Source: Pseudomonadota bacterium
GTDB taxonomy: Bacteria > Pseudomonadota > Gammaproteobacteria > Steroidobacterales > Steroidobacteraceae
Reading direction: 5' to 3'
DNA: 64,000 bases
Assembly (NCBI GenBank): GCA_016703895.1
Contig: JADJBE010000026.1
Coordinates: 1 to 64,000, forward strand
The notes beneath the pieces are model-generated. The model made no database searches. It was not told the DNA's origin and was given only the letters and a program-made list of their open reading frames with translations. The position numbers and the translations under genes are program-made. Below, piece after piece: positions 52,208-60,085 of the stretch; within the stretch, counting starts at the first letter, position 1, and every line of letters starts with the position of its first letter.

Positions 52208-52433
52208 ACAGCGGCGCGGTCCGCCGGTAGCGGTCGCGAGTGGTCCGTTCGGCCGCGGCGAGTCGACCCAGCTTTTCGAGGCGTGCTTCCACGCCGGCGA
52301 GGGATCGCTGCAAGGTTGCGGCGATGTCAGCCGGCGCGTGCCCGGCATCGAAAGCCGCCATCATCAAACGTTCCTCTTCCGTGGTCCACCGCATACCCAC
52401 GTTGCGCGGCGCTGGGATTTTGCTCGAATCCAT
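52191..52433 (-). CDS. Small helix-turn-helix (SANT/Myb-like) protein
   Basis: This 80-residue protein has a Trp-led helical domain (GMRWTTEEERLMMAAFDAGH, APADIAATLQRSLAGVEARL) resembling SANT/Myb or small HTH domains with the pattern WT-EE-LL---G----IA--L-R---AV-ARL. It probably binds DNA; targets are unknown. The start is placed at ATG 52433; a longer in-frame region to 52562 looks non-coding. The last 17 nt overlap the 3' end of the TraB gene. Confidence 0.65.
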   Translation of the reverse strand: MDSSKIPAPRNVGMRWTTEEERLMMAAFDAGHAPADIAATLQRSLAGVEARLEKLGRLAAAERTTRDRYRRTAPLSTAGA

Positions 52434-52564
52434 GGTTGCAAGCCCTCCATATACGCAGTGTCTACCCAAGGTTCTTGGCGCCAGCATGCCTCGTGGTGCG
52501 GTGCTGCGCGTGCGCATTTTGTGGTGCATTTGCGCAGTTAGTGTCGGCCGCGTAACGTGCACGC

Positions 52565-53509
52565 ATGCGCGCCTTCGCGATCTTCATGGGTCTCATCGGG
52601 CTCGGCCTGTTGGGCATTGCCGTGCTGGCGTATCCGGCGTGGTCGCTGCTGACGGCGCAGTTCGACTTCCCGTTCCATCGCGTCGCGAGTCGCATCGCCA
52701 TGCTGACGCTGGCCGTCGCGTTCTTGCTGGCCATTCGGCGCATGCACCTCGACAACAAGACCAGCCTTGGCTATGACCTGCGCCGCCCGGCATTTCTGCG
52801 TGAGCTGACGCTTGGCCTGGCGCTCGGCGTTGCCATGATGTTGCCGTTGATCGGCCTGATGCTGGCACTCGACATGCGCGAGTTACGCCCTGGCGTCACG
52901 CTCGATCTTGGCACGTTCATCTCTCTCACCGTCAAGGGACTTACGAGCGGACTCGTGGTCGCGCTGATCGAGGAGACCTTTCTGCGCGGCGCCATGCACA
53001 GCGCCATTGCCCGCGAGTCGGGCGCGCGCGTGGCCGTTCTACTGACCGCGGTGGTCTATTCGGCGACGCACTTCATCGGCAAGTACCGTATTCCAGCGGA
53101 CGCGGTCAACGCCGGCAGCGGTCTCGACATGTTGGCCGCCGTGCTCGACAAGTTTGCCGAACCCATGTTGATAGCCGATGCCTTTCTGGCGCTGGCGGCC
53201 GTCGGCGTCCTGTTGGGCTTGGTACGCAGCCTGACTGGCAACATCGCCGCCTGCATCGGCCTGCATGCGGGCTGGGTCTGGGTGATCACGTTTGTGCGCG
53301 AAACCTCGACTCCGAACGAGGCGAGCCCAGTGGCGTTTCTGTTGTCGCGCTTCGATGGTTTCGTCGGCTGGATGGTGCTGGCGTGGACGATCGTGATGGG
53401 CGCGGTCCTGTACCGCTTCTATTCGTGCCGCGCCGCGGCCGGTGTGGGCGTCACTCGTCCGCAGCTGGACGCCGGATCATCGACACGAGGCGCTCGAGCC
53501 GCTCGATAG
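52565..53509 (+). CDS. CPBP (CAAX-type) intramembrane metalloprotease
   Basis: This 314-residue protein has about eight membrane helices and the CPBP motifs VALIEETFLRGAMHSAI (two catalytic Glu and Arg), VYSATHFIGKYR (His) and ACIGLHAGWVWVITF (His). Bacterial members process peptides or act in regulation; the substrate here is unknown. Its last 59 nt overlap the convergent LON-domain gene. Confidence 0.88.
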   Translation: MRAFAIFMGLIGLGLLGIAVLAYPAWSLLTAQFDFPFHRVASRIAMLTLAVAFLLAIRRMHLDNKTSLGYDLRRPAFLRELTLGLALGVAMMLPLIGLMLALDMRELRPGVTLDLGTFISLTVKGLTSGLVVALIEETFLRGAMHSAIARESGARVAVLLTAVVYSATHFIGKYRIPADAVNAGSGLDMLAAVLDKFAEPMLIADAFLALAAVGVLLGLVRSLTGNIAACIGLHAGWVWVITFVRETSTPNEASPVAFLLSRFDGFVGWMVLAWTIVMGAVLYRFYSCRAAAGVGVTRPQLDAGSSTRGARAAR

Positions 53510-54044
53510 GGTCGTTGAGTTCCAGCAACGCTTGCTTGTCAGCAAGTTCGAGCGGGATCAATTCGACAATCCGCGCCCCAACCCAAGCTGCGTCATCGAA
53601 GCGCTTGTCGACATGTTGATACGCCGCATCGAGCTCCGGCAGCACTTTACGCAGAATGTCGACCAGATACTCAGCCTCGGGCGGCACCGGCAACGCCGAT
53701 TCCAAGCCTAACCACTGGACCTGAGCGCGGTTCAGCCCATCCGTTGCGCGCCACCGCGTCAGCACACGAAATTTGCGCTCACCGACACAAGAGATTCCTA
53801 ACAGATTGTCCGGCAGTTGCGCAAAATCAACGATCCGCGCGCTAGTGCCGATTGCCGCTGTCTTGGCAACCTCGCCGGCCTCCCCGCCATTGCGAATCAG
53901 CACGACACCGAATGCCAGTTGTTCGCGCAGACACTGACGCACCATGTCGGTATAGCGAGTCTCGAAAATTCTGAGCGGTAGTGGCCCGCCGGGAAACAAC
54001 ACGACATTGAGCGGGAACAGCGGAATCTGGGCCGTGTCGTCCAT
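53451..54044 (-). CDS. LON N-terminal substrate-binding domain protein
   Basis: This 197-residue protein is a stand-alone LON domain: IPLFPLNVVLFPGGPLPLRI, FETRYTDMVRQCLREQLAFG, and LDAAYQHVDKRFDDAAWVGA-type helical C-terminus. No ATPase or protease part is present. Such proteins are thought to recognise substrates or partners. It is downstream of ubiX with a 10-nt gap. Confidence 0.88.
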   Translation of the reverse strand: MDDTAQIPLFPLNVVLFPGGPLPLRIFETRYTDMVRQCLREQLAFGVVLIRNGGEAGEVAKTAAIGTSARIVDFAQLPDNLLGISCVGERKFRVLTRWRATDGLNRAQVQWLGLESALPVPPEAEYLVDILRKVLPELDAAYQHVDKRFDDAAWVGARIVELIPLELADKQALLELNDPIERLERLVSMIRRPAADE

Positions 54045-54054
54045 CGCTTGGCCT

Positions 54055-54702
54055 TCAACGCTCCAGCGGCGGCGCGAGTCCCCAACGCGGCATCAGCTCG
54101 TTAGCAATGCCGATCTGATCGAGAACGCGCGCAACGATGAAGTCCACCAGCTCTTCGACGCGCGTCGGGCGATTGTAGAAGCCCGGATTCGCCGGCAAGA
54201 TGACGCAGCCCATGCGTGCAAGCTTGAGCATATTCTCGAGGTGAATCGCCGAGAACGGCGTCTCACGCGGCACGATGATGAGCTTGCCACTCTCCTTCAA
54301 CACTACGTCCGCAGCGCGCTCGAGTAGGTTCTCACTGGCGCCGTATGCGATCGCGGAGAGCGTCGCCATGCTGCAGGGACAAACCACCATCGTCAGGGGC
54401 GAGCCTGAGCCACTGGCAACAGGCGAAGTCCATTCTTCCTCACCGAGCACCCGCAGCTGACCATCCCGGGCGCGCGTGTATTGGGTGAGAAATCGGGTTG
54501 CCTCGGCCGTGCGCCCCGGCACTTTGCAATCGGTCTCGGACCCGAGCACCACCTGCGCAGTCTTGGTCAACATCACCAACACTTCGCGGTCGGCCGCTAC
54601 TAACGACTCGATCAGCCGCAGTCCATACTGCGCGCCGGACGCGCCGGTCATGCCAACCGCCACCGCGGTTAGGCGAAATTCCTGTTTCGGCGCACTGTTC
54701 AT
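54055..54702 (-). CDS. ubiX: Flavin prenyltransferase UbiX
   Basis: This 215-residue protein has the FMN/DMAP-binding motifs VGMTGASGAQYGLRLIESLV, VVCPCSMATLSAIAYGASEN, IIVPRETPFSAIHLENMLKL and GCVILPANPGFYNRP. It makes prenylated FMN for the UbiD decarboxylase in ubiquinone synthesis, which agrees with the quinone-based bc1 chain encoded in this window. It lies 2 nt after mpl. Confidence 0.95.
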   Translation of the reverse strand: MNSAPKQEFRLTAVAVGMTGASGAQYGLRLIESLVAADREVLVMLTKTAQVVLGSETDCKVPGRTAEATRFLTQYTRARDGQLRVLGEEEWTSPVASGSGSPLTMVVCPCSMATLSAIAYGASENLLERAADVVLKESGKLIIVPRETPFSAIHLENMLKLARMGCVILPANPGFYNRPTRVEELVDFIVARVLDQIGIANELMPRWGLAPPLER

Positions 54703-54704
54703 CG

Positions 54705-56102
54705 TTACGACCGCCTCGTCATTGCCGCTGTCTCGCGCGACTCGAGCGCCGCCAGCAATTTGCCATGCAGACCGCCAAAGCCGCCGTTCGACATGATCAG
54801 TACATGGTCGCGCGCACGCAAGCGCCCCGCCAGGCTGGTAACCAAACTCTCGACATCGTTTGCCAGGTGGCCGCGCTCGCCCAGCCCTCGTACAACAGCG
54901 GCCGCATCCCAGCCCAGATCAGGCGGTGCAAACAACCAGACTTCATCAGCAAGCTCGAGCGACGGGGCCAGCGTCTCACGATGCACGCCGAGACGCATGG
55001 TCGCCGAGCGCGGCTCGAGTACTGCGACGATACGTTCCGCACCGACACTGCGCCTTAAACCATCGAGCGTGGTCGCGATGGCTGTCGGGTGATGGGCAAA
55101 GTCGTCATACACTTTGACGCCGGCTGCCACGCCACGCAGCTCCATCCGGCGACGAATGCCCTTGAACTGCGTCAGCGCCTCGATGGCAGCGCCGGTCGGC
55201 ACGCCGGCATGGTGAGCCGCCGCGATCGCTGCCAGCGCATTCGCCGCATTGTGACCACCCATCATCGACCACTCGACGGTGCCGACCACTTTACCCAGGT
55301 GTACGACATCGAAGACCGAGAAGTCGCCCCCGTCGTCGACCTGCAGCGACCAAGCAGCGTCAGCACCGCGCACGCTGCTGAACCCTGCACGCGGCGTCCA
55401 GCAGCCCATCGCCAGGACTGCATCGAGATTGGGCTCGGCGGCGTTGTGCACGATGCAGCCACTACCTGGCACGATTCTAACAAGGTGATGGAACTGCCGC
55501 TCGATAGCGGCGAGATCCGGATAGATGTCCGCGTGGTCGAACTCCAGATTATTGAGAATCAAGGTCCGCGGTCGATAGTGAACAAACTTGGCGCGTTTGT
55601 CGAAGAACGCTGTGTCGTACTCGTCAGCTTCAATCACGAAGAACGGCGCCCCGCCCAGGCGTGCACTGCTGTCGAAGTTGCTGGGCACACCGCCAATCAA
55701 AAAGCCTGGCGCGAGATTTGCGTACTCCAGAATCCAGGCGAGGATCGAACTCGTCGTGGTCTTGCCGTGAGTTCCCGCGACGGCCAATACCCAACGATCG
55801 CGTAACACCTCACGCGACAGCCACTCGGGACCCGAGGCATATGGGATCGACCGCTCGAGCAACGCTTCGATCACTGGCTGACCGCGCGTCATGACATTGC
55901 CCACGATCACAACATCAGGCGCCGGGTCGAGCTGTGCCGCGTCATAGCCTTCAGTCAGCTCGATATCGAGCGCTTGCAGTTGCGTGCTCATCGGCGGGTA
56001 GACGTTCTTGTCCGAGCCCGTGACACGATGGCCGGCGGCCCGCGCAAGCACCGCGACACCGCCCATGAAAGTGCCGCAAATACCCAGTATGTGGACGTGC
56101 AT
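54705..56102 (-). CDS. mpl: Murein peptide ligase Mpl
   Basis: This 465-residue Mur ligase has MHVHILGICGTFMGGVAVLA, the ATP loop AVAGTHGKTTTSSILAWILE, FVIEADEYDTAFFDKRAKFV, NNLEFDHADIYPDL and VYDDFAHHPTAIATTLDGLR. It attaches recycled murein tripeptide to UDP-MurNAc. It begins a probable mpl-ubiX-LON unit and lies next to a membrane-protein gene upstream. Confidence 0.95.
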   Translation of the reverse strand: MHVHILGICGTFMGGVAVLARAAGHRVTGSDKNVYPPMSTQLQALDIELTEGYDAAQLDPAPDVVIVGNVMTRGQPVIEALLERSIPYASGPEWLSREVLRDRWVLAVAGTHGKTTTSSILAWILEYANLAPGFLIGGVPSNFDSSARLGGAPFFVIEADEYDTAFFDKRAKFVHYRPRTLILNNLEFDHADIYPDLAAIERQFHHLVRIVPGSGCIVHNAAEPNLDAVLAMGCWTPRAGFSSVRGADAAWSLQVDDGGDFSVFDVVHLGKVVGTVEWSMMGGHNAANALAAIAAAHHAGVPTGAAIEALTQFKGIRRRMELRGVAAGVKVYDDFAHHPTAIATTLDGLRRSVGAERIVAVLEPRSATMRLGVHRETLAPSLELADEVWLFAPPDLGWDAAAVVRGLGERGHLANDVESLVTSLAGRLRARDHVLIMSNGGFGGLHGKLLAALESRETAAMTRRS

Positions 56103-56115
56103 GGCGCCAGGGAAC

Positions 56116-56649
56116 CTACGGAACCGCGCTCTCGGGAGGTGGTCCGAGCATCGCCAGAAACAGCACTTGCGAGGTGAGGAATTCAGCCAGCACTAGCCCG
56201 GCAGCCGCCGGGCCTGAGCACTCGAGCGCGGCGCGCACGATGCGCGCATTGACGGCGAGCGACCAGCCGAGCAGCAGTAGTGCGCCGGCGGCGACGATCA
56301 CAATCAGGGAACTATCCTTGGCCAGTTGTGGCCAAAGCCAGTCGATGGGCGCTAACAACGGCCGCATGACGAGCTGGTAGCCGAAAACAGCGGTCAAGGT
56401 TTGTTGCAGACGTTCGGGCCGATTGGCCAAATACAGCATCACCCCGTACCAGCCAAAGGTGAACACGATGCCAACTGGCACCTGCCAAAGGATATTCGGT
56501 ATGCGCGACGGCAACAGCTGCTGCAACAGCAACGTCAACGCGACGTACAGGCCAATGGTCAACCACAACACCTGTGGCCCACCCGGCACAGTCTCCGGCC
56601 CACGGCGGAACAAGGCGATCTCGACAAATAACTTGAGTAAAGCGATCAC
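56116..56649 (-). CDS. Hypothetical membrane protein with four to five helices
   Basis: This 177-residue protein has hydrophobic segments at roughly 28-47, 58-73, 85-105, 112-132 and 150-168 and few charged residues between them (VLWLTIGLYVALTLLLQQLL, VGIVFTFGWYGVMLYLANRP). The overall layout recalls YIP1-type small membrane proteins, but I do not assign a family. It sits upstream of mpl on the same strand with a 13-nt gap. Confidence 0.65.
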   Translation of the reverse strand: MIALLKLFVEIALFRRGPETVPGGPQVLWLTIGLYVALTLLLQQLLPSRIPNILWQVPVGIVFTFGWYGVMLYLANRPERLQQTLTAVFGYQLVMRPLLAPIDWLWPQLAKDSSLIVIVAAGALLLLGWSLAVNARIVRAALECSGPAAAGLVLAEFLTSQVLFLAMLGPPPESAVP

Positions 56650-56774
56650 CTTCGACTGACAATGCTCGTTCCGCCAGGCACATAGGCCTCAGGTCGTGGA
56701 ATTGTACACGTCGGCCAGAGCGCGCATCATCCCGCCGCAATCCTGTCCATCCGGCCCCGCTTAGAAGGAGCAGT

Positions 56775-57860
56775 TTGATCATCCATACGAGCGACGACCT
56801 CGCCACGCTTGCGGACCGCTTGAGCTCGCAGGATGCGATCGCACTGGACACAGAGTTCCTGCGGGAGCGCACCTACCGCGCCGAACTATGCCTGCTACAA
56901 GTCGCGACCCGTGACCATGCGGCCTGTATCGATCCGCTCACGGCGGACTCGCTCGCGCCGGTGCTGCCGGTGCTCGCCGCCAGTCCTCCACTCAAGGTGC
57001 TGCACGCCGCGCGCCAGGACTTGGAAGTCTTGCTGCCCGCCACTGGCCTGGTAGCGCCAGTGTTCGACACCCAGGTAGCGGCGGCGCTGGCGGGGTATCC
57101 GCCACAAGTTGGCTACGCCGAATTGGTGCGGCGGATGCTCAACATCGAGCTCGCCAAGGCGCACACGCGCACGGATTGGTCACGCCGGCCGCTGTCGGCG
57201 GAGCAGCTCGAATATGCCCTCGATGACGTCCGGCATCTGTTGCCGCTGCACGCGGAGCTGACCGAGCAACTCGCTGGACTGGGACGGTTGGCATGGCTCG
57301 CCGAAGAACTGCGACCGCTCGCAGACGCCGGTCAACTCGTGGTCGATCCCGAAGATGCCTGGCGCAGACTCAAGGGCTTGGCCGGACTCGATCCTGGTCG
57401 CGATGTATTGGCTCGCAAGCTGGCCGCCTGGCGGGAGCGGCGCGCCAGCGATCGCAATCGGCCACGCGGCTGGATCCTGGATGATGCGGTGCTGCGAGAA
57501 ATCGTGCTGCAGGTGCCGCGCTCCACCGCAGCGCTGCAACGCATACCGCAGATGCCGGAAAGCGTCGTGCGCAACAGCGGTACGGATCTGTTAGCCATGG
57601 TTGCAGCGAGCGAGATTGCTTCGCCGCCGCCAGCGCTGCCGAAACGTCAACGTCCCGACCCGGCTTTGACCGCGGCGGCCAAACGATTGTCAGAAGTGAC
57701 GGCGACTGTCGCTGCGGAACTCGCAATTGCTCCAGAAGTCCTCGCGACTCGCCGCGATCTGGAACAGGTTGCGCGGGGCGACGCCGGCGCGGCACCACTG
57801 GTCGGCTGGCGCCGCGATGTTGTCGGCGTCAGGTTGTTAGCCGTGGCGGCGGGGTCGTAG
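56775..57860 (+). CDS. rnd: Ribonuclease D
   Basis: This 361-residue 3'-exoribonuclease has the DEDDy motifs: AIALDTEFLRERTYRAELCL (Asp, Glu), VLHAARQDLEVLL (Asp) and LEYALDDVRHLLPLH (Tyr, Asp). An HRDC domain follows from about residue 205. It trims tRNA 3' ends. The start is TTG 56775 with AAGGAG 6 nt upstream. It is convergent with adk. Confidence 0.93.
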   Translation: MIIHTSDDLATLADRLSSQDAIALDTEFLRERTYRAELCLLQVATRDHAACIDPLTADSLAPVLPVLAASPPLKVLHAARQDLEVLLPATGLVAPVFDTQVAAALAGYPPQVGYAELVRRMLNIELAKAHTRTDWSRRPLSAEQLEYALDDVRHLLPLHAELTEQLAGLGRLAWLAEELRPLADAGQLVVDPEDAWRRLKGLAGLDPGRDVLARKLAAWRERRASDRNRPRGWILDDAVLREIVLQVPRSTAALQRIPQMPESVVRNSGTDLLAMVAASEIASPPPALPKRQRPDPALTAAAKRLSEVTATVAAELAIAPEVLATRRDLEQVARGDAGAAPLVGWRRDVVGVRLLAVAAGS

Positions 57861-57864
57861 AGGG

Positions 57865-58515
57865 TCAGCCTTCCAGAGCGCTGCTCAAGCGCTGCGTTAC
57901 CGCCTGCGGATCGCCGTCGCCATCGATGGTACGCAACAGACCGCGCTGCAGATAGTAGTCGACCAGCGGTCGCGTCTGATCCTCATACACTTGCAGGCGC
58001 TTGCTGACTGTTGCCTCACTGTCGTCAACCCGCTGCACCAGATTAGGTGCCGTGCAACGACCATCGCATGGCGGCGGGCTGGACGGCGGCGCGGTATGAA
58101 TGTTGAACACGCGACCACAATCCTGACAACTGCGCCGGCCCGAGATGCGCTTGAAGAGCAAGTCGTAATCGACCTCGAGCTGCACGACCGCGGACAAAGG
58201 CTTGTGCAACTCGGTGAGCAGTTTGTGCAGACCATCCGCTTGCGCGAGGGTGCGTGGAAACCCGTCCAGAATGAAACCATTGGCGACGTCCGGCTGCGCC
58301 AGGCGCTCGCGAATGATACCGAGCATAGTGCGATCATCGACCAGCTTGCCGGCGTCCATGATGGCCTTGGCGGCAATACCCAATGGGGTACCCGCTTTGA
58401 CAGCCGCGCGCAGCAAATCGCCCGTCGAAATTTGCGGGATGCCGAAATGCTCGACCAGACGTTGAGACTGTGTGCCCTTGCCAGAGCCGGGCGCACCGAG
58501 AAGAACGAGTCGCAT
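57865..58515 (-). CDS. adk: Adenylate kinase
   Basis: This 216-residue long-type adenylate kinase has Walker A VLLGAPGSGKGTQSQRLVEH, the AMP site ISTGDLLRAAV, FILDGFPRTLAQADGL, and a LID with CQDCGRV and CDGRC cysteines that may bind zinc. It balances ATP, ADP and AMP. It is divergent from the PPi-phosphofructokinase gene. Confidence 0.96.
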   Translation of the reverse strand: MRLVLLGAPGSGKGTQSQRLVEHFGIPQISTGDLLRAAVKAGTPLGIAAKAIMDAGKLVDDRTMLGIIRERLAQPDVANGFILDGFPRTLAQADGLHKLLTELHKPLSAVVQLEVDYDLLFKRISGRRSCQDCGRVFNIHTAPPSSPPPCDGRCTAPNLVQRVDDSEATVSKRLQVYEDQTRPLVDYYLQRGLLRTIDGDGDPQAVTQRLSSALEG

Positions 58516-58661
58516 GGCAGTATTATTGAGACCGGATCCCCAGGAAGGGGCGCACAGTACCGGGACGATCCGGGCAGGTCAAACCTGCCATCAGCTTGTA
58601 TACCCTCCCGGGCGGGCAGCTGCGGTATGCTTTTGCCACCCGGCAAACAAAAGGATCTGCT

Positions 58662-59957
58662 ATGCCCCGCGCGAAACCGCCTGCCCGCCCTGGACGCCCT
58701 AAACTCATGAATGCGTTATATGTTCAGTCTGGCGGCGTCTCGGCGGTCATCAACGCCTCGGCTGCCGGAGTGATCGAGACGGCGATGAAGTCCAAACGCA
58801 TCGGCAAGGTTTTCGCCGGCCGGCACGGCATTGTGGGTGCCCTCACCGAGGATCTCATCGATGTCAGCAAGGAAAGCGCCGCCACCATTCGCGGCCTGCG
58901 ACATACGCCGGCGGGCGCCTTCGGCTCGGCTCGCTACAAGCTCAAAGGGATCGATCAGGACCGCGCCAAGTACGAACGCTTGATTGAGGTCTTCAAGGCC
59001 CACAACATCGGCTACTTCTTTTACAACGGCGGCAACGACTCGATGGATACCGCCAACAAAGTCTCCCAACTGGGTGATCAGCTGGGCCATCACGTCACCT
59101 GTATTGGGGTCCCCAAAACGGTCGACAACGATCTGCCCCATACCGACTGCTGCCCCGGCTTCGGCTCGGTGGCAAAGTACGTCGCCGTCTCGACCCGCGA
59201 AGCTGCACTCGACGTCGCCTCGATGGCCCGTACCTCAACCAAGGTGTTTGTGCTGGAAGTCATGGGGCGCCACGCCGGCTGGATTGCCGCCGCCGGCGGC
59301 CTGGCAGGGCAAGGCGCTAACGACGCACCGCAGATCATCTTGTTCCCAGAGATCGCTTTCAACAAGAAGAAATTCCTGGCGCGCGTCAAACAATCCGTGG
59401 ACCGCAACGGCTATTGCGTCGTGGTCGTCTCCGAGGGCGCCGCCTATCCAGACGGCACCTTCCTCGCCGACGCTGGCACCAAGGACGCTTTCGGACATAC
59501 CCAACTAGGCGGTGTCGGGCCGGTGGTAGCCAACATGGTGCGTGAGGCCCACGGCTACAAGTATCACTGGGCCGTCGCCGACTACTTGCAACGCGCCGCG
59601 CGACATATTGCCTCCAAGACAGACGTCACGCAGGCCTACGCGATGGGCAAGGCTGCGGTCGAACTGGCACTTGCGGGCCACAATGCCGTGATGCCAACCA
59701 TCGTGCGCAAGTCCTCCAAGCCCTACAAATGGACCGTGGGCCGAGTTGCGCTGGGCGACGTGGCCAACAAAGAAAAGAAGGTACCGCGGAACTTCATCAC
59801 CGCCGACGGTTTTGGCATCACAGCCAAGTGCCGCGCCTATCTTGAGCCCTTGATCGCGGGCGAAGACTACCCGCCCTACCGCAATGGCTTGCCGCAATAT
59901 GTGGCCATCAAGGGTGTCGCAGTGCCGAAAAAGCTCAAGATCCGCTTCACGCCCTGA
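58662..59957 (+). CDS. pfp: Pyrophosphate-dependent 6-phosphofructokinase
   Basis: This 431-residue enzyme has the PFK fold with PPi-type active-site residues: GYFFYNGGNDSMDTANKVSQ, where GGND replaces the ATP-enzyme GGDG, and GVPKTVDNDLPHTDCCPGFG. VMGRHAGWIAAAGG is the sugar-phosphate loop. It interconverts fructose 6-phosphate and the 1,6-bisphosphate with PPi, reversibly. ATG 58662 has AAGGA 7 nt upstream; ATG 58707 is an alternative. The next gene is a proton-pumping pyrophosphatase. Confidence 0.93.
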   Translation: MPRAKPPARPGRPKLMNALYVQSGGVSAVINASAAGVIETAMKSKRIGKVFAGRHGIVGALTEDLIDVSKESAATIRGLRHTPAGAFGSARYKLKGIDQDRAKYERLIEVFKAHNIGYFFYNGGNDSMDTANKVSQLGDQLGHHVTCIGVPKTVDNDLPHTDCCPGFGSVAKYVAVSTREAALDVASMARTSTKVFVLEVMGRHAGWIAAAGGLAGQGANDAPQIILFPEIAFNKKKFLARVKQSVDRNGYCVVVVSEGAAYPDGTFLADAGTKDAFGHTQLGGVGPVVANMVREAHGYKYHWAVADYLQRAARHIASKTDVTQAYAMGKAAVELALAGHNAVMPTIVRKSSKPYKWTVGRVALGDVANKEKKVPRNFITADGFGITAKCRAYLEPLIAGEDYPPYRNGLPQYVAIKGVAVPKKLKIRFTP

Positions 59958-60009
59958 TTGCATTGCGTTGCGGCCGAGCCGCCTGATTCAATCTGGCCGG
60001 CAGCTTTGT

Positions 60010-60015
60010 TATAGT
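60010..60015 (+). promoter_or_regulatory. Probable -10 for hppA
   Basis: TATAGT lies 71 nt before the hppA ATG in the 128-nt gap after pfp; a -35 match is weak. AGGGGA precedes the ATG as ribosome binding site. The rest of the gap shows nothing further. Confidence 0.4.
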
Positions 60016-60085
60016 TCGCGCCCCGTCAGCCCGGTTCGGGTTGCGGCAAGAATTATTAACTTACTGATATTTCTAGGGGAATCTT

